The translations under genes and the position numbers were made by a program. From Pseudomonadota bacterium (GTDB taxonomy: Bacteria; Pseudomonadota; Gammaproteobacteria; Acidiferrobacterales; Acidiferrobacteraceae): a DNA stretch of 44,263 nt. Below the pieces are notes generated by a model, which worked only from the letters and a program-made list of their open reading frames with translations, was not told where the DNA came from and made no database searches. Where the stretch lies: positions 1 to 44,263 of the forward strand of contig JAKARW010000009.1 in assembly GCA_021819125.1 (NCBI GenBank). The letters run 5' to 3'. Within the stretch, counting starts at the first letter, position 1, and each line of letters opens with the position of its first letter. Positions 1 to 9,315 of this stretch are shown here, piece by piece.

Positions 1-77
1 GGGTCTCGCGGTCATGAATCGGAACGTAAGCCCGCCCTCATAAACGCGAACTGCTTGATTCGTATGGTGGTTTTATC

Positions 78-530
78 CTACCGGTAGCGGTCCCGCAGGT
101 ACGGGAGCGCCCACGGGCGCAACCGCTCGCGGACCGCAGGATCGAGATGGCGAAAGGACCGCACGAGGCCGCGGCAGGAAGCCGTCCCGCAGGCGCACGG
201 GAATCCCGGAAAATCCGCCTCGTCTATGGCGCAGGAATAGTCCCACGTGATCTCCTCGTGGGCCGCGATGTCCCGCAACGCCATGAGCACAAGACCATCT
301 GCAAAGCCGGCGTTGGGCGCGCACGAGTGGTTTACAAAATCATCCGCCTCGCCCGAAGGCCCCAGATAGAGATCGTCCGCCACCTGGAGATGATAGTCCC
401 CGAAATCGACCTGCGCGCGCGGCAGGAGCGGCCCACGAAATCGGATCAGCGTCGTACCGGCCACGATGTGATCGCAAGCGAACACCCCGCGCCCGTGCTG
501 CGGGCTCTCGCGAATATAGATCACGGCCAC
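78..530 (-). CDS. Small SET-domain protein (putative lysine methyltransferase)
   Basis: A 150-residue protein that is essentially one SET domain. Seen: the SET signature NHSCAPN at about residues 67-73, WDYS at 96-99 (place of the catalytic tyrosine), and a post-SET-like zinc cluster [10 protein letters not shown] at 112-121. SET proteins transfer a methyl group from S-adenosylmethionine to lysine side chains; bacterial stand-alone members have few known substrates, so the target is unknown. The ATG is well supported by a strong GGAGGAGGT ribosome site 7 bases upstream. It is divergent from thyA with only 31 bp between start codons, so its promoter must overlap the start of thyA. The family call is firm; the activity is inferred. 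Confidence 0.85.
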   Translation of the reverse strand: MAVIYIRESPQHGRGVFACDHIVAGTTLIRFRGPLLPRAQVDFGDYHLQVADDLYLGPSGEADDFVNHSCAPNAGFADGLVLMALRDIAAHEEITWDYSCAIDEADFPGFPCACGTASCRGLVRSFRHLDPAVRERLRPWALPYLRDRYR

Positions 531-561
531 GACCTCCTCCCCCTCATGTTACACTATCCCC

Positions 562-1356
562 ATGCGTGCCTACCTGGAGCTTATGCGTCATATCCTTGAC
601 CACGGAGCCGCCAAGGGTGACCGGACTGGAACCGGGACCTTAAGCGTATTCGGGTACCAGATGCGCTTTGCGCTCGACGAGGGCTTCCCGCTCGTCACGA
701 CCAAACGCCTGCATCTGCGCTCCATCATCCACGAGCTCCTCTGGTTCCTCAAGGGGGACACCAATACGCGTTATTTGCATGAACAAGGAGTTCACATCTG
801 GGATGAATGGGCGGACGCTGACGGCGACCTGGGACCTATCTACGGCGCCCAATGGCGCTCGTGGCCGACAACGGGCGGCGAGACCATCGATCAGATCCGT
901 GAGGTCGTCGAGACGATCCGGCGCGATCCCAACTCCCGCCGCTTGGTCGTATCGGCGTGGAACGTGGCGGCCCTGCCGCAGATGCGCCTTGCCCCCTGCC
1001 ATGCCCTCTTCCAGTTCTATGTCGCCGAGGGACGGCTTTCCTGTCAGCTCTACCAGCGCAGTGCCGATGTGTTCCTCGGTGTGCCCTTCAACATCGCCTC
1101 CTATGCGCTCCTTACCCATATGGTGGCCCAGGTCACGGGTCTTCGGGTCGGCGATTTCATTCACACGCTAGGGGACGCGCATCTCTATCGCAACCATATC
1201 GATCAGGCACGTGAACAGCTGACGCGCGAGCCGCGCCCGCTCCCCCGGCTGGTATTGAACCCCCATGTCACCGATCTCTTTGCCTTTCGTTTCGAGGATA
1301 TCGACATACGCAACTACGACCCCCACCCGGCCATCAAGGCCCCGGTGGCGGTGTGA
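562..1356 (+). CDS. thyA: Thymidylate synthase
   Basis: Converts dUMP and methylene-tetrahydrofolate to dTMP and dihydrofolate in the cytoplasm. At 264 residues it has exactly the length of the E. coli enzyme. Seen: the N-terminal DRTGTGTLS motif at residues 20-28, the catalytic cysteine at 146 in [11 protein letters not shown], and the C-terminal tail ending APVAV. The start aligns with E. coli ThyA, but there is no Shine-Dalgarno sequence, and a TACACTAT element lies a few bases upstream, so the message may have a very short or no leader. folA follows with a GTGA overlap, which couples production and recycling of dihydrofolate. Confidence 0.97.
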   Translation: MRAYLELMRHILDHGAAKGDRTGTGTLSVFGYQMRFALDEGFPLVTTKRLHLRSIIHELLWFLKGDTNTRYLHEQGVHIWDEWADADGDLGPIYGAQWRSWPTTGGETIDQIREVVETIRRDPNSRRLVVSAWNVAALPQMRLAPCHALFQFYVAEGRLSCQLYQRSADVFLGVPFNIASYALLTHMVAQVTGLRVGDFIHTLGDAHLYRNHIDQAREQLTREPRPLPRLVLNPHVTDLFAFRFEDIDIRNYDPHPAIKAPVAV

Positions 1357-1862
1357 AGCTCGCGCTGCTCGCCGCGGTCGCGCGCAACGGCGCCATCGGT
1401 CGTGACAACGGGCTCCCCTGGCACCTCCCGGACGACTTGCGCCGGTTCCGGGCCCTTACGCTTGGCAAGACGGTCATCATGGGCCGCAAGACTTACGAAT
1501 CACTACCGGGCGCCCTGCCCGGCCGGCATAGCATCGTCGTGTCACGAGACAGGAGATACCGCGCGGTGCGCAAGGATGCGCAGGTCGCAGGTTCCCTGGA
1601 TGAGGCCTTGGCACAGGCGCGCTCCACGGAGGTATTCATCATCGGTGGGGCAAGCCTCTATCAGCAGACCTTAGCCCGCGCCGACCGCCTCTACTTGACA
1701 GAGATCGATGCCGATGTGGCAGGCGATGCCTTTTTCCCTCGGTACGATCCTGCCGACTGGGAGACGATCGCCGACGAGGCGCATCGTGCCGATGACCGCC
1801 ACCCCCACGCCTTCCGCTTTCTGACCCTTGAGCGGCGTACCCGCCCCCCGGAAAACCGTTAG
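1353..1862 (+). CDS. folA: Dihydrofolate reductase
   Basis: Reduces dihydrofolate to tetrahydrofolate with NADPH, recycling the product of the thymidylate synthase encoded just upstream. 169 residues. Seen: the N-terminal [12 protein letters not shown] strand and Met20-like loop, LPWHLPDDL with the catalytic aspartate at 27 or 28, [11 protein letters not shown] for NADPH binding, and IIGGASLY near residues 97-104. It begins with GTG inside the thyA stop (GTGA), so translation is probably coupled. Its last 4 bases overlap the end of the convergent fimV gene, leaving no room for a terminator between them. Confidence 0.96.
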   Translation: MKLALLAAVARNGAIGRDNGLPWHLPDDLRRFRALTLGKTVIMGRKTYESLPGALPGRHSIVVSRDRRYRAVRKDAQVAGSLDEALAQARSTEVFIIGGASLYQQTLARADRLYLTEIDADVAGDAFFPRYDPADWETIADEAHRADDRHPHAFRFLTLERRTRPPENR

Positions 1863-4408
1863 GAAATCGTCCCCATCAACTGTTCGGCGAGCGCCCGTTG
1901 CGTGGCGCTGCCTTCCGCCTGCACCTCTTCGAGTATCCCGCGCGCGCCGTCCTTGTCACCCATGTCGATGTACGCCCGCGCAAGATCGATCTTGGTATCA
2001 ACGGCCTCGCTGTCGGTTCCCCGGTCGGCCTCGAGCACCAGCTCGCCATCCTCCGCCCCACCCTCCGCCAACTCAAACGGCGAACCCTTTGCGAAATGCG
2101 GATCGCGGGCCGGTCTGCCGGCTGCGGCATTCCCGAGATCCACGTCGCCGGTCGTCAGGCTCGGGGTCCCGTCCTCATCGAATTGGATCGCGAATTCATC
2201 CACTTCGCCCTCCGCCTTGGCCGGGGTATCCAGGGAATGATCCCACTGAAAGTCGACGGACTGCGCCTGCGCATCCTCGGCCACAGAGGCATCCGGGAGG
2301 CGCTTTCCGGCGTCCTCCGCGAGGTCCGAGGTGCGGCTCAGATCCAGCGAAAAGTCCAAGGCGCCCGCGTCATCGAGGCGCGGTTCGCTCGTCTTCCCAC
2401 TATCAACGGCCGGCTTGGCTCGCCCGAAATCGCCGGGCTTTGCGGCCACGACCTCATCATCCGGGGACCAGTCCAGGCCCGCCCCCACGTCACCGAGCTT
2501 GGGTGCCACCGCCTGCGGCGTGGACACCTCCGCAAGCTCGCGGGCTACGGCTGCGAAATCAATACGATCGGAAAGCCCCGGAGCGGCGGCCGGTTCCTCA
2601 TCGCTTGTCCCTGGGCCCTTGTCTGGCGGCGTGCCCCGCGTATTGCCCTTGAAGAGCGGATTCGACGGATCGAGCTTACGCCCCATCTCTTCGACCTTTT
2701 GCCACGCCGGCCCGCGACCTTCGGAGGCCGCATAAACCTCCTCGGCGACGATCTCGAACGCCTTCTTGTCGTTGCGCTGGAGATAGATCTCGAGCAGCTT
2801 CAACTTGAGCTCAAGGCGCGCCGGCTCCTTGATCGCAGCCTCCCGCAGGATCTCCTCGGCCTGTTCGTCACGCCCATAGGCGAGATAGACATCGGCCTCT
2901 GCCAGGGGATCGACCTCGTCAGTATGTAAGGCGCCGCCGGCATTACCCTGACTGAACTCGCTCAGAAACGACACATCCGGGGTCTTTGGCAATCCCGCCG
3001 TATCGGGCATGCTCCCTTCCGAGCCCATGCCACCCCCCGATAGAATGCTCTCCTCGAACTCCGCCATGGTCTGCCGCCGCCTGCGAATCACAAGCAGCCC
3101 CCCGCCGAGGACGATCACCAACAAGGCCCCCAGAATGGGGGTGCGTTCGGACGACAACAGGGTCGAGAGGAACGACGGCGCGGGCGCCGGTGGCGGCAGC
3201 GTGACGGGCGCTACCACGCGACGCACCGGCCGGATCGGATGAGGCTTGACCGGCGTGGCACGCCCCACAACCTTCCCGGTGCGCATCGCGGGCTTCGCAA
3301 CGACCTTGGGGATGACGCCGGTCGCGGCCACCGGGACATGCGTCGCGCGGGCCGCGGCCTGCCGCTCCAGCAACGCCAGTTCCTGATTTTCGAGGGTCAT
3401 GAGTCGCCGGGTCTTTCGGAGCTCCTTTCGTAGGCGCCGCACGCGCCCCGCAAAGGATTGCGAACCGGTCGCCTTGCCACCGCCGACCCCCCCACCGGTG
3501 GTGGTGAGCCGCGCGGCCTCGATATGCAGCGGCCGCTCTTCGGCGGGCAAGAGGCGGGCCCGCGTCAACGCCCCGGCCACCCCCGTGCTCGTACGGGTCG
3601 CCGTTACCGGAATCTGCGCGAGCCGTGTCTTGTAGCGGTTCCAGGCACGGTTTTGGGAGGCGAGCCAGAGCGTGGCATGGTGTGCGCCGAGCGCGCGAAT
3701 CTCCTGCGCAGTCGGGATCCTAAGCACCGATCCCGCACGTAAGTCATTGACATTATGGTTGAAAAACGCGGCCGGATTGGTCTTTAGAAAAGCCTCCAGG
3801 GCCTGCGGCATGGTCCCGGCGTGCGGCGCTGTACGCGCGGCCACGCCCCATAGCGTCTCTCCGGGGCGCACGACCGTTGTATGGGACTGCGTAGGGGACT
3901 CCAAGACCCGTCGAGCCCGGATCGGCGGAGGCGCCGACAGCGCCGTCGCCATCGGCCGAACCTGCGCCACCGGTCCGCCCTGCGGCAGCATGTTGATACC
4001 GCTTGAGGGATTCAAAAGCGCCGTATACATATGCAGCAGCGAGCCGCCCGGCCAACGCACATTCAGCAGAAAATGCAGGAACGGTTCGTCGATCGGTCGG
4101 CGGGTGCGCAAGATGACCTCGTAGCCGCCGCCGACACGCTGGACGCTACAGTGAATCGCGCGCAACATCCGCGATTTGCGTAAACCGGCCGCGGCGAAGT
4201 CGGCGCCGGATGCGATCGCCACATGCACGGAGTGACGCTCGCTGGGGCGCAAGGACAAAAGCGGGATCTCGGCGCGCAGCGGTTGCCCCAGGTTTGAAGT
4301 GACGGCAAGCGGCCCGAGGCCCAGGGCCTGCGCGAGCGGTGCATAGAATAGCGCGGTCGCCCAGAGAACGGGCGCCATTCTCGACCGGTATTTGCGATTC
4401 TTCGCCAT
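1859..4408 (-). CDS. fimV: FimV-like polar hub protein
   Basis: An inner-membrane protein with periplasmic and cytoplasmic parts; in pseudomonads FimV supports type IV pilus assembly and twitching. Seen in the 849 residues: a signal peptide (about 1-29, cleavage near AQA-LG), a FimV N-terminal region (30-135), a LysM peptidoglycan-binding domain (178-233), a short charged coiled coil (319-354), one membrane segment (424-441) followed by RRRR, a TPR-like stretch near 500-560, a long acidic linker, and the conserved C-terminal FimV domain (last 50 residues, KIDLARAYIDMGD onward). The start is supported by AGGAG about 8 bases upstream. It lies downstream of asd on the same strand, the usual gammaproteobacterial order. 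Shorter than P. aeruginosa FimV because the linker is short. Confidence 0.9.
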   Translation of the reverse strand: MAKNRKYRSRMAPVLWATALFYAPLAQALGLGPLAVTSNLGQPLRAEIPLLSLRPSERHSVHVAIASGADFAAAGLRKSRMLRAIHCSVQRVGGGYEVILRTRRPIDEPFLHFLLNVRWPGGSLLHMYTALLNPSSGINMLPQGGPVAQVRPMATALSAPPPIRARRVLESPTQSHTTVVRPGETLWGVAARTAPHAGTMPQALEAFLKTNPAAFFNHNVNDLRAGSVLRIPTAQEIRALGAHHATLWLASQNRAWNRYKTRLAQIPVTATRTSTGVAGALTRARLLPAEERPLHIEAARLTTTGGGVGGGKATGSQSFAGRVRRLRKELRKTRRLMTLENQELALLERQAAARATHVPVAATGVIPKVVAKPAMRTGKVVGRATPVKPHPIRPVRRVVAPVTLPPPAPAPSFLSTLLSSERTPILGALLVIVLGGGLLVIRRRRQTMAEFEESILSGGGMGSEGSMPDTAGLPKTPDVSFLSEFSQGNAGGALHTDEVDPLAEADVYLAYGRDEQAEEILREAAIKEPARLELKLKLLEIYLQRNDKKAFEIVAEEVYAASEGRGPAWQKVEEMGRKLDPSNPLFKGNTRGTPPDKGPGTSDEEPAAAPGLSDRIDFAAVARELAEVSTPQAVAPKLGDVGAGLDWSPDDEVVAAKPGDFGRAKPAVDSGKTSEPRLDDAGALDFSLDLSRTSDLAEDAGKRLPDASVAEDAQAQSVDFQWDHSLDTPAKAEGEVDEFAIQFDEDGTPSLTTGDVDLGNAAAGRPARDPHFAKGSPFELAEGGAEDGELVLEADRGTDSEAVDTKIDLARAYIDMGDKDGARGILEEVQAEGSATQRALAEQLMGTIS

Positions 4409-4505
4409 TACGCCTGCTCCTGAGAACGTCTTTTCGTTCCCGAGATTTCATGAGTTACGAGGGCTTTCTTGAGAAAACCCTCGAAGTCGTCCTTCCGACT
4501 ATAGA
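4409..4505 (-). other. asd-fimV spacer packed with inverted repeats
   Basis: The 97-bp spacer between the asd stop and the fimV start holds several short hairpins in a row: GAACG/CGTTC (4424-4428 with 4435-4439), a long one with arms 4458-4469 and 4472-4483 carrying one C-A mismatch, AGTCG/CGACT (4485-4489 with 4496-4500), and TATAG-A-CTATA overlapping the asd stop. None is followed by a clear U-run on the minus strand, so a simple terminator is not supported. It may stabilise or partly terminate the asd message, or fold over the fimV leader. Confidence 0.5.
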
Positions 4506-5528
4506 CTATAAAAACGCCGCCACCAAACGCTCGGCGATCTGAATGCTGTTTAAGGCCGCGCCCTTGCGCAGATTATCCGATACCACCCATAGGTCCAGCC
4601 CGCGCGGATGCGACAGGTCCTCGCGGATGCGGCCCACGAACACCGGATCGCGTCCCGCCGATTCGGTCACCGCGGTCGGATAACCGCCTGGCCGGCGCTC
4701 GTCCAGGACCACCACTCCAGGGGCCTTTTCAAGCAACGCGCGCGCCGCCGCGGCCGTCAGCTTCTCGCGGGTCTCGATGTGCAAGGCCTCGGAATGGCCG
4801 TACAGGACCGGCACCCGCGCGGTCGTAGGATTCACGCGAATCGACGGGTCGCCCATGATCTTGTTCGTCTCCCACACCATCTTCATCTCTTCCTTGGTAT
4901 AGCCATTCTCAAGAAAGACATCAATGTGCGGCAACACATTGAATGCGATAGGCTTGGGGTAAACCTTGCTGGTCACGGGTTCGCCTGCGAGCACCGCCCG
5001 CGACTGCGCCGCCAGCTCCTCTATGGCCTCTTTGCCGGTGCCCGAGACGGATTGATAGGTGCAGACGTTGATGCGCTCGATGCCGACCGCGTCATAAAGC
5101 GGTTTCAAGGCCACGACCATCTGGATGGTCGAGCAATTGGGGTTGGCGATTATCCCGCGCGCCTTGTAGCGCGCGATATCCTGCGGGTTGACCTCGGGCA
5201 CCACGAGCGGAATATCGTCCTCGTAGCGGAAATGGGCGGTGTTGTCGATGACGACGCACCCGGCGGCCGCGGCCTTCGGGGCATAGACCGCCGAGATCTC
5301 CCCGCCTGCCGAAAAAAGACCGATCTGCACCTTGCGGAAGTCAAAGGTCGCAAGATCAAGCACCGTAAGCTCTTTATCGCCCGACCGAACCTTGGCCCCC
5401 GCTGAGCGTTGCGAGGCCAGCGCATAGAGATGGCGTACCGGGAACTTGCGCTCCGCGAGCATCGCCAGCATGACCTCACCGACCGCTCCGGTCGCCCCCA
5501 CCACCGCGATATCGAAAGTTTGCGTCAT
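4506..5528 (-). CDS. asd: Aspartate-semialdehyde dehydrogenase
   Basis: Reduces aspartyl phosphate to aspartate semialdehyde with NADPH, the branch point to lysine, diaminopimelate, threonine and methionine. 340 residues. Seen: the nucleotide-binding loop VVGATGAVG (9-17), the active-site cysteine 132 in NPNCSTIQ, the SVSGTGKEA turn, and the probable catalytic histidine 245 in YGHSEALH. I chose the ATG giving MTQTFDIAVVG, which has GGAG upstream and fits the family; an in-frame start 24 bases earlier adds eight residues with no support. It is the last gene of the leuC-leuD-leuB-asd run and leads into fimV. Confidence 0.96.
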   Translation of the reverse strand: MTQTFDIAVVGATGAVGEVMLAMLAERKFPVRHLYALASQRSAGAKVRSGDKELTVLDLATFDFRKVQIGLFSAGGEISAVYAPKAAAAGCVVIDNTAHFRYEDDIPLVVPEVNPQDIARYKARGIIANPNCSTIQMVVALKPLYDAVGIERINVCTYQSVSGTGKEAIEELAAQSRAVLAGEPVTSKVYPKPIAFNVLPHIDVFLENGYTKEEMKMVWETNKIMGDPSIRVNPTTARVPVLYGHSEALHIETREKLTAAAARALLEKAPGVVVLDERRPGGYPTAVTESAGRDPVFVGRIREDLSHPRGLDLWVVSDNLRKGAALNSIQIAERLVAAFL

Positions 5529-5569
5529 ACCTTTTAAAACTCCGGGCCTCAAGGCCCCTTCAACAAAGA

Positions 5570-6655
5570 TCAGGAAAGCGCGGACCGTAGCGCCTCTACC
5601 ACCGCGTCACCCATGGCCCGGGTCGTGACCGCGGCCGCCCCATCCTCGCGGATGTCGGCCGTGCGTAGCCCGTTATCGAGCACCCTCGATACCGCCGCCT
5701 CGACGCGCGCGGCGAGCGACGGCTCATGAAGGCTGTAGCGCAACATCATCGCCACGGACAAAATGGTCGCCAAGGGATTGGCGATGCCCCGGCCGGCAAT
5801 ATCGGGCGCCGAGCCATGGATCGGCTCATAGAACCCGCGGTCGGTCTCATTCAATGATGCCGAAGGCAGCATCCCGATCGAGCCGGTGAGCATGGCCGCC
5901 TCGTCCGACAGGATATCGCCAAACATATTGGTCGTGACCAGCACGTCGAACTGCTTGGGGGCGCGCACCAGCTGCATGGCGGCGTTATCGACATACATAT
6001 GGGTGACCGCGATATCCGGGTAGCGGGAGGCGACGCGCGTCACGACTTCGCGCCAAAGCTCGGTCGCCTCGAGCACGTTGGCCTTATCCACCGAACAGAC
6101 ACGGTGAGCACGGGTGCGGGCGATCTCGAAGGCGCGCACCGCCACCCGCTCGATCTCGGATTCGGAATAGACGAGCGTATTGAAGCCCTGACGTTCGCCG
6201 CCATCGAGCGTGCGTAGGCCGCGCGGCTCCCCGAAATAGATGCCGCCTGTCAGCTCGCGCACGATCATAAGATCAAGTCCGGCGACCACATCGGGACGCA
6301 GCGTGGAGGCACCCGCAAGCTGTGGGTACAGGATCGCCGGTCGCAGATTGGCAAAGACCCCCAAGGCCGCGCGCAGGCCAAGCAAGGCCTTCTCGGGCCG
6401 CAGGGCAATCGGCAAGGCCTCCCATTGACGCCCACCGACTGCCCCCAGCAAAATGGCGTCGGCCTCGCGCGCAAGCTTGAGCGTTTCCTCCGGCAACGGC
6501 TGCCCATGAACGTCGTAGGCCGCGCCCCCCACGAGACCGTATTCGATCTCTACCGCCAGACCACTCTCGTCGCGCAGGCACTCCAGTACCCGCACTGCCT
6601 CCGCTACCACCTCGGGCCCGATTCCATCACCCGGTAATACTGCTACTTTTTTCAT
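5570..6655 (-). CDS. leuB: 3-isopropylmalate dehydrogenase
   Basis: Third step of leucine biosynthesis: oxidative decarboxylation of 3-isopropylmalate with NAD. 361 residues, normal for the family. Seen: N-terminal [14 protein letters not shown], the substrate-binding arginine region around [23 protein letters not shown], the metal-binding stretch [15 protein letters not shown], and the NAD site motif [18 protein letters not shown]. The reading frame is open far upstream, but the ATG at 6655 matches LeuB proteins and overlaps the leuD stop as ATGA, so the two are translationally coupled. Confidence 0.97.
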   Translation of the reverse strand: MKKVAVLPGDGIGPEVVAEAVRVLECLRDESGLAVEIEYGLVGGAAYDVHGQPLPEETLKLAREADAILLGAVGGRQWEALPIALRPEKALLGLRAALGVFANLRPAILYPQLAGASTLRPDVVAGLDLMIVRELTGGIYFGEPRGLRTLDGGERQGFNTLVYSESEIERVAVRAFEIARTRAHRVCSVDKANVLEATELWREVVTRVASRYPDIAVTHMYVDNAAMQLVRAPKQFDVLVTTNMFGDILSDEAAMLTGSIGMLPSASLNETDRGFYEPIHGSAPDIAGRGIANPLATILSVAMMLRYSLHEPSLAARVEAAVSRVLDNGLRTADIREDGAAAVTTRAMGDAVVEALRSALS

Positions 6656-7305
6656 GAATGCCCCTTCGCCTGCGCAAAAAGCCAAGGCGCCTCGTGGCGT
6701 CTGCGCGCCTCGTAGTCGCGGATCTCGGCCTCCCGGGCCTGCGTCCAGCCGATGTCGTCGAGCCCCTCGAGCAGGCACTCCCTGCGGAAGGCATCGATCG
6801 CGAACGCGCCGATCTCTTCGTCTTTGGCAAACACCCGCTGGGAGCGCAGATCGATCGTCAACGAATAACCCACCGTCGCCTCCACCGCCTGAAACAGCCG
6901 GTCGATCACAGCCTCCGGCAACACCACGGGCAGCAGACCGTTTTTCAGGCTGTTGTTGTAAAAGATATCCGCAAAGCTCGGCGCGACGATGGCGCGGATA
7001 CCGTATTCGAGCAAGGCCCACGGGGCATGCTCGCGCGACGACCCGCAACCGAAGTTGGCGCGCGCAAGTAGTATGGACGCGCCCTGGTAGCGGGGTTTAT
7101 TCAAGACAAAATCGGGATTGGGCGTACGCGCCGTCTCCTGTCCCGGCTCGCCGTGATCGAGATAGCGCCAGTTGTCGAACAGATTGATCCCGAAACCGCT
7201 GCGCGCCACCGCCTTCAAGAATTGCTTGGGGATGATCGCGTCGGTATCGACATTCAAACGGTCGAGCGGGACGACGAGCCCCGTTTCCCTCTCAAAACGT
7301 TGCAA
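6652..7305 (-). CDS. leuD: 3-isopropylmalate dehydratase, small subunit
   Basis: Small subunit of isopropylmalate isomerase, which pairs with LeuC to isomerise 2- to 3-isopropylmalate. 217 residues. Seen: [15 protein letters not shown] near residues 18-32, and the conserved loop [14 protein letters not shown]. The start is TTG, preceded by a strong GGGAGGGG ribosome site 3-5 bases away; the next residues ([15 protein letters not shown]) fit LeuD. It begins 15 bp after the leuC stop and overlaps leuB by 4 bp. Confidence 0.96.
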   Translation of the reverse strand: MQRFERETGLVVPLDRLNVDTDAIIPKQFLKAVARSGFGINLFDNWRYLDHGEPGQETARTPNPDFVLNKPRYQGASILLARANFGCGSSREHAPWALLEYGIRAIVAPSFADIFYNNSLKNGLLPVVLPEAVIDRLFQAVEATVGYSLTIDLRSQRVFAKDEEIGAFAIDAFRRECLLEGLDDIGWTQAREAEIRDYEARRRHEAPWLFAQAKGHS

Positions 7306-7320
7306 ATACCCCTCCCTGCC

Positions 7321-8724
7321 TTAAAGATCGTGGCGGATATCGACGAAGTGCCCGGCGATCGCGGCCGCCGCCGCCATCCGCGGACTCACAAGATGCGTGC
7401 GGCCACCAGCGCCTTGGCGCCCCTCGAAATTGCGGTTCGAGGTCGACGCGCAGCGCTCGCCGCTTTCCAGGCGATCGGCGTTCATGGCCAAACACATGGA
7501 GCACCCGGGATCGCGCCACTCAAAACCCGCCTCGGTGAATACCCGGTCGAGCCCTTCGGCCTCGGCGGCGCGCTTGACAAGCCCGGATCCCGGGACCACG
7601 AGCGCGCGCCGGACTCCGGGGGCGAGTCGGCGGCCGGCGATCATGGCGGCGGCATCGCGCAGATCCTCGAGCCGCGCATTGGTGCAGGATCCGATGAATA
7701 CCACATCGACTGCGATATCGGTGATCGCAGTCCCCGGACGCAGATCCATATAGGCCAAAGCCGCCGCCAGGGCCTCGCGCCGCGCCGGGTCGCGCTCGGC
7801 CGCCGGATCCGGTACACGGCCCTCGACCGGGACTACCATCTCCGGCGAGGTCCCATAGGTGACTTGCGGCGCCAGCGCACCGACATCGATCTCCCATTCA
7901 TGATCGAATTGCGCGTCGCCATCGCTCACAAGGCCACGCCACGCGGCCACAGCCCGCTCCCAGAGCGCGCCGCTTGGCGCAAACGGGCGCCCCGCAAGAT
8001 ATGTGATGGTGGTCTCGTCCACGGCCACAAGCCCCGCCCGCGCCCCGGCCTCGATGGCCATGTTGCACAACGTCATGCGCCCCTCCATGGACAAGGCGCG
8101 CACCGCGGAGCCGGCAAATTCGATGGCGCAGCCGGTGCCGCCGGCGGTCCCGAGCTTGCCGATGACCGCAAGCGCCATATCCTTGGCGCCGACCCCCTTC
8201 GGAAGTGTCCCCTCGAGACGCACGCGCATGGTCCGCGAACGCTTCTGCAAGAGACATTGCGTCGCCAGCACCTGCTCGACCTCGGAGGTGCCGACGCCAT
8301 AGGCGAGCGCCCCGAAGGCCCCGTGGGTGGAGGTGTGAGAATCGCCGCAGACTATGGTCATCCCCGGGAGCGTCGCACCCTGCTCCGGCCCCACAACATG
8401 CACGATACCTTGGCGGATGTCGTCCATGGCAAATAACGGGACATGAAAATCCCGGCAGTTCCTTTCCAGGGCCTCGATCTGCCGGCGCGACGTGGCATCG
8501 GTAATGCCAAGCGCCCGGTCGCGGGTCGGTACGTTATGGTCGGCGACCGCCAGATTGGCCTCCGGCCGCCACAATCCCCGGGCCCGCGCCCGCAGGCCCG
8601 CGAAGGCCTGCGGGCTTGTCACCTCATGGACCAATTGACGGTCGATATAAAGGAGGCACGTTCCATCGGCCAATTCCCGGACGACGTGACTGTCCCACAA
8701 TTTGTCATAAAGCGTCTTTGCCAT
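7321..8724 (-). CDS. leuC: 3-isopropylmalate dehydratase, large subunit
   Basis: Large, iron-sulfur subunit of isopropylmalate isomerase in leucine biosynthesis, aconitase family. 467 residues against 466 in E. coli. Seen: N-terminal [33 protein letters not shown], and the cysteine ligands of the 4Fe-4S cluster in [13 protein letters not shown] and [11 protein letters not shown]. An upstream in-frame start would add 43 residues unlike the family, so ATG 8724 is preferred; its ribosome site is weak (AGG about 10 bases away). First gene of the leu run; leuA is not in the window. Confidence 0.97.
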   Translation of the reverse strand: MAKTLYDKLWDSHVVRELADGTCLLYIDRQLVHEVTSPQAFAGLRARARGLWRPEANLAVADHNVPTRDRALGITDATSRRQIEALERNCRDFHVPLFAMDDIRQGIVHVVGPEQGATLPGMTIVCGDSHTSTHGAFGALAYGVGTSEVEQVLATQCLLQKRSRTMRVRLEGTLPKGVGAKDMALAVIGKLGTAGGTGCAIEFAGSAVRALSMEGRMTLCNMAIEAGARAGLVAVDETTITYLAGRPFAPSGALWERAVAAWRGLVSDGDAQFDHEWEIDVGALAPQVTYGTSPEMVVPVEGRVPDPAAERDPARREALAAALAYMDLRPGTAITDIAVDVVFIGSCTNARLEDLRDAAAMIAGRRLAPGVRRALVVPGSGLVKRAAEAEGLDRVFTEAGFEWRDPGCSMCLAMNADRLESGERCASTSNRNFEGRQGAGGRTHLVSPRMAAAAAIAGHFVDIRHDL

Positions 8725-8849
8725 CGAAATCAGCCTGATAAAGTGCGCCCATGGTACGCAAAGGGGCCGCCAATGCCAATATTGCCAGGCGGCGCGCTGC
8801 GATCGTACGCTTCGCGTCTCACGCCTCGACAGAACCGCGCCGGTAGCCG

Positions 8850-8866
8850 ACAATAACGACCATTGT
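8850..8866. promoter_or_regulatory. Inverted repeat between leuC and a divergent gene
   Basis: ACAAT (8850-8854) and ATTGT (8862-8866) separated by 7 bases, in the 189-bp gap between the leuC start and the divergent gene at 8914. LysR-type regulators of leucine genes bind short AT-rich dyads of this sort, but this is one small palindrome and its use as an operator is inference only. Confidence 0.25.
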
Positions 8867-8913
8867 TAATCGCCGAAGCCCGCGCGCGTCTTGTCCCGAT
8901 CCAGGATCCCGTC

Positions 8914-9315
8914 ATGACCTTCCTGCAACTCCTCCAAGCCCTGGAAGAACGCCTCGGCCGTGTGCATCTTCCGGTACGGCCGCAGGCCGCGCGCCTCCCG
9001 GACGTCTTCGAGGGCTGCGGCCTCCATCATGAACTCGCCGTCAGGTTGGTGCGCGCCATCTACACCGAGAACCGCTGCCGGCATGTCCGCGACCGGGTAT
9101 CGGCCGACGCGAGCCTGCGGGCCATCACCCCGATCCACACCGCCGTCGCGCACGCCGATCATACCGACATCGACACCTATCGATTCTCGGCCGGGTTCCT
9201 CGCCACCGTGCAGGCCGTATTCGAACAGGAACCCCGGCCGCGGCCGCCCAAAGCCCAGGAACCACGCGGGCAGGTGCTGTTGTTCCGGCTGATGCGTCGC
9301 CGCGCGCACCGTTAG
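8914..9315 (+). CDS. Unrecognised 133-residue protein
   Basis: I do not recognise this protein. The reading frame has strong GC preference at third codon positions over its full length, and the ATG has AGGA about 9 bases upstream, so it looks real. Seen: an N-terminal leucine-rich amphipathic stretch (LLQALEERLGRV), a central part with several His, Cys and Arg residues (FEGCGLHHELAVRLVRAIY), and a basic C-terminus rich in Pro and Arg (LFRLMRRRAHR). No signal peptide or membrane segment. It is divergent from leuC and its stop overlaps the end of the convergent MFS gene by 4 bp. An overlapping antisense frame exists but looks like a shadow. An earlier TTG at 8863 is less likely. Confidence 0.7.
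   Translation: MTFLQLLQALEERLGRVHLPVRPQAARLPDVFEGCGLHHELAVRLVRAIYTENRCRHVRDRVSADASLRAITPIHTAVAHADHTDIDTYRFSAGFLATVQAVFEQEPRPRPPKAQEPRGQVLLFRLMRRRAHR

Noticed and set aside
1898-2929. 343-codon plus-strand frame opposite fimV
   Set aside because: Fimv on the minus strand has recognisable domains at both ends; this is its antisense shadow.
7153-8436. 427-codon plus-strand frame across leuC-leuD
   Set aside because: Antisense to clearly recognised LeuC and LeuD; translation shows no family features.
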